The notes under the pieces are model-generated. The model was not told the origin of the DNA and made no database searches. It saw only the letters and a list, made by a program, of their open reading frames with translations. Both the position numbers and the translations under genes were made by a program. Below, in pieces: positions 15,978 through 24,229 of a stretch of DNA of 49,360 bases (the first letter of the stretch is position 1; each line of letters starts with the position of its first letter). The stretch lies in NCBI GenBank assembly GCA_002439875.1, contig DJQB01000007.1, positions 1-49,360 of the forward strand, given 5' to 3'. Source of the stretch: Bacteroidales bacterium UBA6397 (GTDB lineage Bacteria > Bacteroidota > Bacteroidia > Bacteroidales > UBA932).

Positions 15978-17072
15978 ATGGAGACACATGTTGTGATTAT
16001 GGCAGGAGGTGTCGGCAGCAGACTGTGGCCGGTCAGCACTCCGGAGAAACCCAAGCAATTCATTGACTTGCTCGGGATAGGAAAGACATTGATTCAGCTT
16101 ACGGTAGACCGGTTCACACCAGTCTGCAACCCTGGGAATTTCTGGGTTGTCACGTCCGAAAAGTATGTGCCTATTGTCCGCGAACAACTTCCCGAGATCC
16201 CGAAGGGGCATATTCTTGCTGAGCCAGAGCCTCGCAACACAGCTCCATGCATCGCCTACGCATGCTGGAAGATTTCGGCCGCATATCCGGACGCAAACAT
16301 CGTGGTTACACCAGCGGATGCATTGATAATCAATGAACAAAAGCTCTCGAACATAATCCGGAAAGCTTTGAACTTCACGGCGGAGGGAGGGCGGATAGTG
16401 ACAGTAGGCATCGAGCCTTCACGCCCCGAGACCGGCTACGGGTACATATTCGCTGATAAAAGACGCACTGACGAGGTTGTCAAGGTTCGGGAATTCAAGG
16501 AAAAGCCGGATCTTGAGACCGCAAAGGAATATCTCGCCGCCGGCACATATTTCTGGAATGCAGGTATCTTTGTCTGGAGCGCCGGGACCATCATAAGCCA
16601 GATGCGCGCCCACGCTCCTCAGATCGCCGGGGTCATGGACCGGATCGCCTCATCTTTCGGCACAAGCGAAGAGGAAGCGACCGTCAAAGAGTTGTTCCCG
16701 ACCTGCGAAAAGATTTCCATTGACTATGCTGTCATGGAGAAATCGGACGAGATCTATGTCATCCCTTGCGATCTGGGATGGTCCGACCTCGGCAGTTTCA
16801 GCTCAATCAAGGAGCACATCCCTGCACCGGAGGACGATCCTGTACCTGACAGGGTCACGCTAAAAGAAAGTTTCGGAGACAAGGTGATAGGCGGTGACGT
16901 GCGCCTTTTTGACTGCAAAGACTGCATCGTGTATGCGGAAGACGCGAGGACTGTTGTAGTCAAAGGACTTGAAGGATACATTGTGGCCGTCAAGGATGGC
17001 AATGTACTCGTCTGCCCTCTCGCTGACGAGCAGAAGATCAAGGAATATTCAGCCCCTAAGAAAGGCTGCTGA
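15978..17072 (+). CDS. Mannose-1-phosphate guanylyltransferase
   Basis: A 364-residue cytoplasmic nucleotidyltransferase that makes GDP-mannose from mannose-1-phosphate and GTP. The N-terminal signature MAGGVGSRLWPVS near residues 9-21 and the KPKQF block that follows are diagnostic. AEPEPRNTAPCIAYA and FKEKPD are further family blocks. It lacks the C-terminal phosphomannose isomerase domain of the longer ManC/AlgA proteins (about 470-480 residues), as is common in Bacteroidetes. The glycosyltransferase gene begins 20 bp downstream, so the two are probably co-transcribed. GDP-mannose feeds mannose and fucose into surface glycans. Confidence 0.94.
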   Translation: METHVVIMAGGVGSRLWPVSTPEKPKQFIDLLGIGKTLIQLTVDRFTPVCNPGNFWVVTSEKYVPIVREQLPEIPKGHILAEPEPRNTAPCIAYACWKISAAYPDANIVVTPADALIINEQKLSNIIRKALNFTAEGGRIVTVGIEPSRPETGYGYIFADKRRTDEVVKVREFKEKPDLETAKEYLAAGTYFWNAGIFVWSAGTIISQMRAHAPQIAGVMDRIASSFGTSEEEATVKELFPTCEKISIDYAVMEKSDEIYVIPCDLGWSDLGSFSSIKEHIPAPEDDPVPDRVTLKESFGDKVIGGDVRLFDCKDCIVYAEDARTVVVKGLEGYIVAVKDGNVLVCPLADEQKIKEYSAPKKGC

Positions 17073-17092
17073 CCGTCAAGAATCTTAATGCG

Positions 17093-18247
17093 ATGAGGTA
17101 CGTATTTATCGTACAGGGAGAGGGGCGTGGGCATCTGACCCAAGCCATTTCAATGGAAAGGCTGCTCCGTGAGCATGGCCACGAGGTGTCGGCCGTACTG
17201 GTCGGCAAGAGTCCAGCACGTCAGCTGCCGTCCTTCTTCGCTGAGACTGTACAGGCTCCTGTGGAGATGTTCGAGAGCTTCAATTTTGTGCCATCGTCCT
17301 CGAACCGCAAGGCAAGCGCGCTCAAGACAGGACTTTACAATGTACTTCACATAGCCGGATTCTTCCCGTCAATCCGTTTCATCTCAAGAAGGCTGAGGGA
17401 GACAAGACCGGATGTTGTGGTCAATTTCTATGACATCCTCGGCACGATGGGCTACCGGTTCAGCCGCCTGAAAGCACCGATGGTCTGCCTGGGGCACCAG
17501 TTTCTGTTCCTTCACAAAGACTTCAAGTTCCCCGCGGCGGGGTATTTCGGACACTACGCCCTGAATTTTTTCACGAATATGGTAGCCGGTGGGGCGGCCA
17601 AGGTCCTTGCCCTCAGTTTCAGACCGATGCCGGACGATCCAAGACATAGGATAAAAGTAGTGCCTCCTCTGCTTCGCCCCGCGGTGCTCGGTCTGCGCCG
17701 TGCTTCAGGAGATGACGATCCTTCTGTTCACGATGGAGGCTATGTCCACGGTTACATGCTGAACGCAGGATTCTCAAAAGATGTCATGGATTGGCATGCC
17801 GCCCATCCCGATGTTCCATTGAGGTTCTTCTGGGACAAAGCCAACGAGGCGCCCGTTAAAGTTGTGGACAAGAACTTATCCTTCTATTATCTGAATGACG
17901 AGGAGTTCCTTCGCCAGATGTCCGGCTGCCATGCCTATGCCTCCACGGCCGGGTTTGAGTCAGTCTGCGAGGCGATGTATCTGGGCAAACCGCTGCTGAT
18001 GGTACCGTCACATATTGAACAGAAATGCAATGCTTACGATGCAACGGAGGGTTACCGGATGACATTGCGGCATTCAGATGTCGGCTTTACCGATGGAGAG
18101 ATGCCACGGCCAGCGATTTCTTCTGACAAGTTCGATCTGGATCTTCTGCTGCATTTCGCTGATAATGAGTTCGTAGCCGACAAATCGTTCCCGGATTGGG
18201 CCAGAGCCGCTGATGCGGTGTTTTTGAAAGAGCTGACTTTTTCGTAA
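17093..18247 (+). CDS. Glycosyltransferase, MJ1255/VC2487-like
   Basis: A 384-residue probable GT-B glycosyltransferase. The N-terminus YVFIVQGEGRGHLTQAISM is the glycine-rich loop of MurG/UGT-type folds. The C-terminal part has ASTAGFESVCEAMYLGKPLL, the usual nucleotide-sugar site of family 28-like enzymes, with an acidic and glycine-rich core. No signal peptide is seen. One hydrophobic stretch around residues 155-170 (YFGHYALNFFTNMVAGGA) may contact the membrane. Being 20 bp after a GDP-mannose-forming enzyme suggests, but does not show, that it uses a sugar nucleotide for a surface glycan or glycolipid. Donor and acceptor are unknown. Confidence 0.82.
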   Translation: MRYVFIVQGEGRGHLTQAISMERLLREHGHEVSAVLVGKSPARQLPSFFAETVQAPVEMFESFNFVPSSSNRKASALKTGLYNVLHIAGFFPSIRFISRRLRETRPDVVVNFYDILGTMGYRFSRLKAPMVCLGHQFLFLHKDFKFPAAGYFGHYALNFFTNMVAGGAAKVLALSFRPMPDDPRHRIKVVPPLLRPAVLGLRRASGDDDPSVHDGGYVHGYMLNAGFSKDVMDWHAAHPDVPLRFFWDKANEAPVKVVDKNLSFYYLNDEEFLRQMSGCHAYASTAGFESVCEAMYLGKPLLMVPSHIEQKCNAYDATEGYRMTLRHSDVGFTDGEMPRPAISSDKFDLDLLLHFADNEFVADKSFPDWARAADAVFLKELTFS

Positions 18248-18263
18248 AATTTTCTCGAAAAAG

Positions 18264-18295
18264 TTTGGAGAATTAATTCAAATGCCCTACCTTTG
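18264..18295 (+). promoter_or_regulatory. Promoter of the tRNA-Lys pair
   Basis: TTTG (18264-18267), 20 bp, TACCTTTG (18288-18295). The box continues as TTTGCAATCC, the same ten bases found at the tRNA-Glu and tRNA-Cys promoters. Confidence 0.8.
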
Positions 18296-18336
18296 CAATC
18301 CCAATCAGGAAGACCACTTCTTGAAGAGGTTGGAAA

Positions 18337-18409
18337 GATTCGTTAGCTCAGTTGGTAGAGCACAACACTTTTAATGTTGGGGTCTCGGGTTCGAGCCCCG
18401 AACGGATCA
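18337..18409 (+). tRNA. tRNA-Lys (anticodon TTT)
   Basis: 73 nt. Acceptor arms GATTCGT/ACGGATC pair with one G-T wobble. The D arm is TAGCTCAGTTGGTAGAGCA. The anticodon arm CAACA-CTTTTAA-TGTTG gives TTT, and the T arm holds GGTTCGAGCCC. The CCA end is not encoded. It is the first of two lysine tRNAs. Confidence 0.97.
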
Positions 18410-18470
18410 CAAAAGGAGCGTCGCCTCTTTCCAGAGTAAAAGGTCGCAAGACCAACGCTCAAGACATAAT
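18410..18470 (+). other. Structured spacer between the two tRNA-Lys genes
   Basis: GAGCGT near 18416 pairs with ACGCTC near 18455, enclosing GGTC-GCAA-GACC, a short stem capped by a GNRA-type loop. It may guide processing of the tandem tRNA precursor; this is inference from folding by eye. Confidence 0.4.
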
Positions 18471-18543
18471 GCTTTGCTAGCTCAGTTGGTAGAGCAACTG
18501 ACTCTTAATCAGTGGGTCTAGGGTTCGAGTCCCTAGCAGAGCA
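18471..18543 (+). tRNA. tRNA-Lys (anticodon CTT)
   Basis: 73 nt. Acceptor arms GCTTTGC/GCAGAGC pair with one wobble. The anticodon arm ACTGA-CTCTTAA-TCAGT gives CTT, and the T arm is GGGTTCGAGTCCC. CCA is not encoded. It is co-transcribed with the upstream tRNA-Lys. Confidence 0.97.
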
Positions 18544-18545
18544 CA

Positions 18546-18576
18546 AAAACTTCGGATTTCTTCCGAAGTTTTTTTT
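18546..18576 (+). terminator. Terminator of the tRNA-Lys pair
   Basis: A ten-base-pair stem (18546-18555 with 18563-18572), a 7-nt loop and a run of eight T. It starts 3 bp after the second tRNA. Confidence 0.92.
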
Positions 18577-18727
18577 GTATCCATAGGTCAGCTTTCCCCC
18601 GCTGGATTCCTAACATCTGCCGTTCTTCAGTCGAAGGCATCATAGGGCCTGATCAAAATCTCAAGAATATAATAGATATGGTATGAAGCTTAAGGCCTAT
18701 TATTTTTTTTAATAATTTAAAGAAAAT
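18577..18727. other. Gene-free gap between tRNA-Lys terminator and tRNA-Glu promoter
   Basis: No gene is seen. ATAGGGCCT near 18642 and AGGCCTAT near 18692 could pair with one bulge, and the second is followed by a T-rich run. This might be a weak hairpin or a remnant terminator. Confidence 0.3.
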
Positions 18728-18758
18728 TTTGGCGGTTACAGATTTTTGTTTAACTTTG
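18728..18758 (+). promoter_or_regulatory. Promoter of tRNA-Glu
   Basis: TTTG (18728-18731), 19 bp, TAACTTTG (18751-18758), continuing as TTTGCAATCC. The tRNA starts 18 nt further on. Confidence 0.8.
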
Positions 18759-18776
18759 CAATCCCAAAACAAAAAC

Positions 18777-18848
18777 GCTGGGTTCGTATAACGGTTAGTA
18801 CTCAAGATTCTCAATCTTGCAATAGGAGTTCGATTCTCCTACCCAGTA
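18777..18848 (+). tRNA. tRNA-Glu (anticodon CTC)
   Basis: 72 nt. Acceptor arms GCTGGGT/ACCCAGT pair with a G-T at the first position. The D arm is GTATAACGGTTAGTAC, as in glutamate tRNAs. The anticodon arm CAAGA-TTCTCAA-TCTTG gives CTC, and the T arm is AGGAG-TTCGATT-CTCCT. CCA is not encoded. Glutamate is read from anticodon and D arm; the G-T first pair is slightly unusual. Confidence 0.9.
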
Positions 18849-18883
18849 CAAGGGTGCCGGCAACGGTGCCTAATGATTAGAGA

Positions 18884-18915
18884 AAAGAATCATCTTGCAG
18901 ATGATTCTTTTTTTT
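18884..18915 (+). terminator. Terminator of tRNA-Glu
   Basis: A 12-bp perfect stem (18884-18895 with 18899-18910), a 3-nt loop and a long T run, 35 bp after the tRNA. The region from here to 19083 shows no supportable gene. Confidence 0.92.
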
Positions 18916-19083
18916 ATTTCAGCTTGTACCAGCATTGCCGAGTCAGAGAGGGAGGGGATGCCCGATCAAGTCAAAAAGCCGAGTTGTAGGAGACTGTTTT
19001 TTGGCGTGACCACAGAGGAGTTCCAATCAGATCGAATCGAATCAGCCACGGGTGGAGAAGTGAGACATAGACAAATAGACAAA

Positions 19084-19109
19084 GGAGACCAGCCATCCGG
19101 CCAGTCTCC
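19084..19109 (-). terminator. Probable terminator of the L31 gene
   Basis: GGAGAC (19084-19089) pairs with GTCTCC (19104-19109), with an inner GCC/GGC pair set. On the minus strand it is followed by a T-rich stretch. It lies 26 bp past the L31 stop. Confidence 0.65.
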
Positions 19110-19134
19110 ATCTTTATCGCTTCCGTGGCAGAAA

Positions 19135-19386
19135 TTACTTCTGACGGTTCTTGTATCTCTGGTAGAATTTGTCAACGCGGCCGGCGGTGTCAACGAGCTT
19201 GACTTTGCCTGTGTAGAATGGGTGAGATGTGTTGGAGATCTCGACCTTTACAACCGGATACTCAACTCCGTCAACCATGAGGGTCTCTTTGGTCTCGGCG
19301 CATGAACGGGTGATGAACACGGTGTCGTTCGACATATCCTTGAAAGCTACAAGGCGGTAGGTTTCGGGATGAAGTCCTTTTTTCAT
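19135..19386 (-). CDS. rpmE2: 50S ribosomal protein L31 type B
   Basis: An 83-residue ribosomal protein. It starts MKKGLHPETYRLVAFKDM and contains TRSCAETKETL, VKVEISNTSHPFYTG and VDTAGRVDKFYQRY, the L31 signature. It has a single cysteine and lacks the CxxC zinc ligands of type A L31, so it is the zinc-independent type B. ATG 19386 is chosen; extending the frame upstream would run into the leader. Promoter and terminator flank it, so it is a single-gene unit. Confidence 0.96.
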   Translation of the reverse strand: MKKGLHPETYRLVAFKDMSNDTVFITRSCAETKETLMVDGVEYPVVKVEISNTSHPFYTGKVKLVDTAGRVDKFYQRYKNRQK

Positions 19387-19431
19387 TTTCTTATTGTTTT
19401 TAAAGTTGTTTAACTTCTTGCAAATATTTCG

Positions 19432-19461
19432 CAAATTTAATCCTTTTTTGAGGATTTACAA
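19432..19461 (-). promoter_or_regulatory. Promoter of the L31 gene
   Basis: On the minus strand: TTG (19461-19459), 19 bp, TAAATTTG (19439-19432). The spacer contains a small AATCC/GGATT inverted pair. It lies between the L31 gene and the 3' end of the beta-galactosidase gene. Confidence 0.65.
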
Positions 19462-19471
19462 GCGTTTTGCC

Positions 19472-22400
19472 TCAATTATTTACCGGACGCAGTATGAATG
19501 TGAACTCACGCCCGGCGGCCGGGATGAGGTACTTGTCCAGAGGAAGTCTGCCCCAGGAGTCAATTCCTCCGACACCCATCTGCAGAAGATCAAAGTTCAC
19601 GTAGGTCGTCCCGTTCGTCCGGTCGTTCTCGTGGGCTTTGGCCTTGAGGTTCAGTGAGTGACGGGCCTCGCCGTTCTGGGTGTTAGTCTTGTTGGCCCTG
19701 ACAGGAGTGCCGTTCTCAAGGCAGTCCAGATCCCTCATGGAGAACGGAAGCGCGGACGCGGAGAACTTGCTCTCGGCGGTGACCTCAAGACCGGTTCCGT
19801 TCGAGTCGAGAACACGGAAATATCTCAGTCCGGTCTTCGTGCCCGACTCCTGCGTACGGACATAACCGTAGTGGTACTGTTCGTTCACACTTTGGGTATA
19901 GTGTCCGACGATAGCCGATGTGTTCCTGTCGGAGTAGTTCTCCCAAGGTCCCTTGCCATAGAAATCCACAGTGGAGAACCGTCCGGGCATCGCCAGTTTC
20001 ATTCCGAAACGCATAAGGGCCGGAGTCTGAGCCAGTTTGCCCGCGTCCTTCATCTTCTCTGTGACCTTTATGGATCCGTCAGGGAAGATTTCGTAGAACA
20101 TCCCGACGACAGCCGCGCCGCCCGCTATCGGCTCATATTCGGCGGACAAGGACATCAAGCCGACACCGTCGGTAGCCTTTTCGACAACCAATGAGCCGGT
20201 CTTGAGTTTGTAAGCCGGGTAACGCCAGGTGTTGTACATCTCGCGGATCGTCTTCGCACCCATATCGTTCTCCGTAGGGGCGCGTGCGAACTCCGGAGTC
20301 AAAGGTTCGGAAAGCATTTGGACACCATTAACAGTGTAACTGGAAAGAAATCCGGTAGTCTTGTCGAATGTCGCTGTCCAATCGGCAATCCTTTCTGCTG
20401 TGGTGCCTGCAAAAGCGAAAGAGCCGGAGAAAACATAATCATCGGCAGTTTCACTTTGAGCCAAGGTCTTGCCGCTGACCAAAGCGGAACCTGCCCTAAA
20501 CACAGAGCCCGATCTCTTTTTCAATTCAAACTGCTCATAAGAAACCTCAGTACCAGCAGGAAGAAGCCCGTCAGCGGTCTTAAGGACATAGGAAATGTTA
20601 AGGAATATGTCAGCGTCTGTCTCAGGAAGAGAACCGATTGGCAAGTCCATAGTGACAGTTTTCTGAGGTGCGATGTTCAGATTCTCAACAACGCCAGAGG
20701 CGACGGCAACACCGTCAACAGCGACGTTCCAAAGCATCCGGTATTGGCTCAAGTCCTTGAAGAAGTGCTCATTATAGACGCTCACCTTTCCCTGCCCGGC
20801 AAGTGACGTAAGAATATTCCTGTGTTGGTAACGGACTTCATAAGCATGTGGATGCAGGGTTCTGTCAGCGGCAATAACGCCATTGCAGTTAAACGACCCG
20901 TCCGAAGGGTCATATTCATTGAAATCGCCACCGAAGGCGAAGATGTGGTCGGTGCCGCCGTCCTTGGAAGGCCAGCGGAGAGCCTGGTCCACGAAGTCCC
21001 AGATGAAGCCGCCCTGGTAGGTAGGATACTTGCGGATGAGATCCCAATATTCCTTGAAATTGCCTATGGAGTTCCCCATCGCGTGGGCATATTCACACTG
21101 GATCAACGGCTTGCCGCTTTTGCGCAGGACGATCGCCTCGCATTCGGCCGGGGAAACGTACATCGGGCAATGGATGTCGGTGTTCTTGCCTCCGCGCGCC
21201 CTTTCGTACTGAACCGGCCTTGAAGGGTCGTTCTCTTTCATCCATTTGTAGCAGGCCGTGAAGTTGTCCCCGTCTCCAGCCTCGTTGCCCAGACTCCAGA
21301 TGATCACGGACGGGTGATTGAAATCCCTGCGCATCATCCTTTGGTCGCGGATGAGGTGAGCGGCCTTGAAATCAGCCCTATGCGCGAGAGACTCCTTCTC
21401 GTACCCCATTCCATGGGACTCGATGTCGCCTTCGTCCACCACATAAAGACCGTACTTGTCGCAGAGGGCGTACCAGCGTGGGTCATCAGGGTAGTGGCAG
21501 GTGCGCACCGCGTTGATGTTCAGTTCCTTCATGATGCGGATGTCCCGGATCATGTCCTCTTCCGAGACCACATAGCCCTTTTCGGCGCTGAGCTCGTGAC
21601 GGTTGGCTCCCTTGACGAGGATCGGCCGGCCGTTGACAAGAAGTTGGCTGTTCTTTATCTCTACAGTGCGGAAGCCGAAATCTATCGATGTGCTTTCAAC
21701 CACATTCTTTTTGTCAGAGGCGGTCACTTTCAATGTGTAAAGGTTCGGGATCTCCGCGCTCCAAAGTGACGGGTTCGGGACGTTTCCGTTCAGGATCGCC
21801 TCGCCTTTGACCGGAGAGACCTCCCTGTAGGCAACCTGGTTCCCGTTCTTGTCAATGACAGCGACACGTACGTTCCTCACTCCTTTGGTCACCTTCGCTT
21901 TCACAGTGAAATTTCCGTCCATACCGGCGGTGACGTTCACGTCCTCGATGCGATCCTTCTCACGGGTGTAGACATAGACACCGCGGGCGATTCCGCTTAG
22001 TCTCCAGAAGTCCTGGTCCTCAAGGTAGGAACCGTCGCACCAGCGGAAAATCTCAAGGGCTATGAGGTTATCCCCCTCCTTGACGTACTTGGTGAGGTCG
22101 AAACGTGCCTCAAGCTTGCTGTCCTCGCTGTAGCCGACCATCTTTCCATTAACCCAGACGCGTACGTTGGAGGTGGCGGAGCCGATGCAGAGGCAGATCT
22201 GTTTCCCGATCCAAGACTTGTCAACGTTGAAAGTGCGGCGGTACTGGCCGACATAGTTGTGCTCGGTCGGAGGGTAAGGCGGGTTGTTCGTGTAGTGGCC
22301 TCTCCACGCGTAGCCGACATTGACATAGAGCGGATCGTTGTACCCGTTCAGCTCCCACATTCCCGGAACCGGAATCGTGCCCCAGTCCGCATCGTTGTAG

Positions 22401-22633
22401 TCAACGGCCTCGAAGCCCTTCGTACGTCCCTCGATGGTCTCGTTCCACTTGAACTTCCAGACTCCGTTAAGAGTCAGAGTCTTCTGTTGGTCTGTCACGA
22501 ACGTGGCAGACATAGGCAAACGGCTCTCCTCGAACACGTTCGGATCCTGCCACGGTTCCATCTTGTTGTTTTTCTCCGCCAATAGCGGGGTCGCGGCCAG
22601 AGCAGCCGCAAGAATCAGTAGTAACTTTTTCAT
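19472..22633 (-). CDS. Secreted GH2 beta-galactosidase
   Basis: A 1053-residue glycoside hydrolase family 2 enzyme of the LacZ type, which releases terminal beta-galactose from glycans. ATG 22633 is chosen because it begins a signal peptide, MKKLLLILAAALAATPLLA; an upstream ATG at 22696 would bury it. Domain order: sugar-binding jelly roll (about 40-220), immunoglobulin-like domain (about 230-325), TIM barrel (about 325-620) and a C-terminal small-chain domain. The acid/base Glu451 is in SLGNEAGDG and the nucleophile Glu514 in IQCEYAHAMGNS. Export suggests periplasmic action. It lies downstream of the ECF/FecR/SusCD locus on the same strand but has its own -7 box, so co-regulation is uncertain. 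Confidence 0.95.
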   Translation of the reverse strand: MKKLLLILAAALAATPLLAEKNNKMEPWQDPNVFEESRLPMSATFVTDQQKTLTLNGVWKFKWNETIEGRTKGFEAVDYNDADWGTIPVPGMWELNGYNDPLYVNVGYAWRGHYTNNPPYPPTEHNYVGQYRRTFNVDKSWIGKQICLCIGSATSNVRVWVNGKMVGYSEDSKLEARFDLTKYVKEGDNLIALEIFRWCDGSYLEDQDFWRLSGIARGVYVYTREKDRIEDVNVTAGMDGNFTVKAKVTKGVRNVRVAVIDKNGNQVAYREVSPVKGEAILNGNVPNPSLWSAEIPNLYTLKVTASDKKNVVESTSIDFGFRTVEIKNSQLLVNGRPILVKGANRHELSAEKGYVVSEEDMIRDIRIMKELNINAVRTCHYPDDPRWYALCDKYGLYVVDEGDIESHGMGYEKESLAHRADFKAAHLIRDQRMMRRDFNHPSVIIWSLGNEAGDGDNFTACYKWMKENDPSRPVQYERARGGKNTDIHCPMYVSPAECEAIVLRKSGKPLIQCEYAHAMGNSIGNFKEYWDLIRKYPTYQGGFIWDFVDQALRWPSKDGGTDHIFAFGGDFNEYDPSDGSFNCNGVIAADRTLHPHAYEVRYQHRNILTSLAGQGKVSVYNEHFFKDLSQYRMLWNVAVDGVAVASGVVENLNIAPQKTVTMDLPIGSLPETDADIFLNISYVLKTADGLLPAGTEVSYEQFELKKRSGSVFRAGSALVSGKTLAQSETADDYVFSGSFAFAGTTAERIADWTATFDKTTGFLSSYTVNGVQMLSEPLTPEFARAPTENDMGAKTIREMYNTWRYPAYKLKTGSLVVEKATDGVGLMSLSAEYEPIAGGAAVVGMFYEIFPDGSIKVTEKMKDAGKLAQTPALMRFGMKLAMPGRFSTVDFYGKGPWENYSDRNTSAIVGHYTQSVNEQYHYGYVRTQESGTKTGLRYFRVLDSNGTGLEVTAESKFSASALPFSMRDLDCLENGTPVRANKTNTQNGEARHSLNLKAKAHENDRTNGTTYVNFDLLQMGVGGIDSWGRLPLDKYLIPAAGREFTFILRPVNN

Positions 22634-22703
22634 ATCAAACGCATTGCTTTCATCAATCAAGTGGTCTTTGTAAAACATTGGCACATTACAAGCCAATAGA
22701 TTT

Positions 22704-22711
22704 CAAAGATA
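22704..22711 (-). promoter_or_regulatory. Probable -7 box of the beta-galactosidase gene
   Basis: It reads TATCTTTG on the minus strand, about 70 bp before the chosen ATG. It supports the downstream start, since the alternative ATG at 22696 would leave almost no leader. No clear -33 element is seen. Confidence 0.45.
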
Positions 22712-22768
22712 CGGAATTATTTTGACTCCAGCATTATTGCGGATTCAATTTGTCCTTATCTAATTGCA

Positions 22769-24229
22769 TTATCTGACCTTTACCGAATTCAGCTTTACCC
22801 AGCCACCGGCAGTCCCAGAGTCAACCGCAAGCCGAATCCCTGGTCTGTCATCCTCCAATGTGTCAACAATAGCCACGTCCCAGGTGTAATCTCCCGCAGG
22901 GACGCCGTCTATTTTCACATTGAACAGATAGTCCACATCATTCCCCTTCAGGAACGTACCTGGATCGGATTGCGAATCCACGAACACCCTTAATGGCTGG
23001 TCTTCAACATCCAGCAAAGCGAAAGCGACACGATACTTTCCTCCCCAACGCTTGTTTGAATTCGGGAATATTCCTGACGCAAGGTTTTCCCAACGATGCC
23101 CGATGCTGACCAACGATCCGTTTCTGACTTTCACAGGCAACGAGACAATCTCCGGACAAAGCCTATACCCTCCATTACGGACAAAAGCCTCGACCAGATC
23201 CGGGGCTTTGGAGAGCCACCGCCGCGCCTCAAGAGGTCTTCGCAGATCCAGCGTGTTGAAATGATAATCTATGGCATCCTTGTACGTAGCCTCAAAGACC
23301 TGTCGCCAATTCTTGAAATGATATTTGGGATCATCAAAGCCAAGACTGTCTGAATCGTCACCCTTCCAATAGCATGATTCTCCTATCAAAAGGGTTCCGG
23401 GATAAAGGCTTGACACCGTGGCTTTCTCTTTATCGGTAAACCATTTGCTTCCCAATCCGTCCCGACGGAAAGCATAACCGTCGCGATCCACGGCAATGCC
23501 CTTCTCAGAATCGAAGCCAAAACCGCTGCACACCGGCATGACAAGGGGAACGCGCTTGAATCGACGGCCATAAAGATTTGTAAACCATGCAAGCACCTCA
23601 TCCTTGTCACCTTTGTCTGTGATGTTCAGATGATGGCACTCTCCCCACCAGCCAGCATTGACTCCATCAACAAAGTCAACGATGTCCGGGTTGTCATATT
23701 CCTCAGCAAATGCGGTCACGAAGTCAGCCAGTTTCTCTCTGAACACGGGATCATCAATGTACGGAGTCCAGAGACCATCCACGATGCGTCCTTTCGCTCC
23801 TGCCTTCCTGACATAGTCGGGAGTGGCTTGCCTGAGATTGTCCTTGCTGTCGTAATAGATTCTGAACGTAAGTCTGAGTCCACGATCCAAGGCTCCTTTA
23901 ATGAGTTTCCGGTAATTCTCGTCATACTTCCATGCATAATGCCCTTCCTCTGGTTCCATGTCAGACCAACGCCAACGCACATAAAAGAACGAGGCGTAAG
24001 GGACAAAGTCATCCAAGGCTTTCCAATAGCTGTCAGCTTCGGCCACCTCTCCGTCAGCGTCGTCGTAGAGCCCCCAGCCACAGCATGGATTTCGAAGTAC
24101 AGACACAGTGTCAGCGGTCAATGAAACCTCAACATTGCCTTTAATGGAGAAAACCGACGGTTTACTGTCACAACCGACAAAGGGAATGACCACGATGACG
24201 GCCAATAAAATATTCTTGACCAGACTCAT
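22769..24229 (-). CDS. DUF4832/DUF4874-like lipoprotein, possible glycosidase fold
   Basis: 486 residues. ATG 24229 (MSLVKNILL) gives a lipoprotein signal with lipobox FVGC, so the protein is membrane-anchored. It overlaps the stop of the upstream FAD oxidoreductase gene by an ATGA junction. The N-terminal part, with LRNPCCGWGLYDD and later FFYVRWRWSDMEPEEGHYAW, resembles the DUF4874/GH42-like TIM-barrel start seen in DUF4832 proteins. FVDGVNAGWWGECH and LLIGESCYWKGDD place acidic residues where barrel glycosidases hold theirs. The last 120 residues are beta-rich (YRVAFALLDVEDQPLRVFV), a likely carbohydrate-binding or jelly-roll end. It is the last gene of the SusCD operon. The glycosidase role is inference; activity and substrate are unknown. 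Confidence 0.7.
   Translation of the reverse strand: MSLVKNILLAVIVVIPFVGCDSKPSVFSIKGNVEVSLTADTVSVLRNPCCGWGLYDDADGEVAEADSYWKALDDFVPYASFFYVRWRWSDMEPEEGHYAWKYDENYRKLIKGALDRGLRLTFRIYYDSKDNLRQATPDYVRKAGAKGRIVDGLWTPYIDDPVFREKLADFVTAFAEEYDNPDIVDFVDGVNAGWWGECHHLNITDKGDKDEVLAWFTNLYGRRFKRVPLVMPVCSGFGFDSEKGIAVDRDGYAFRRDGLGSKWFTDKEKATVSSLYPGTLLIGESCYWKGDDSDSLGFDDPKYHFKNWRQVFEATYKDAIDYHFNTLDLRRPLEARRWLSKAPDLVEAFVRNGGYRLCPEIVSLPVKVRNGSLVSIGHRWENLASGIFPNSNKRWGGKYRVAFALLDVEDQPLRVFVDSQSDPGTFLKGNDVDYLFNVKIDGVPAGDYTWDVAIVDTLEDDRPGIRLAVDSGTAGGWVKLNSVKVR

Noticed and set aside
18895..19305. A 136-residue frame across the tRNA-Glu terminator and opposite the L31 gene
   Set aside because: It begins in the terminator hairpin and runs antisense to L31.
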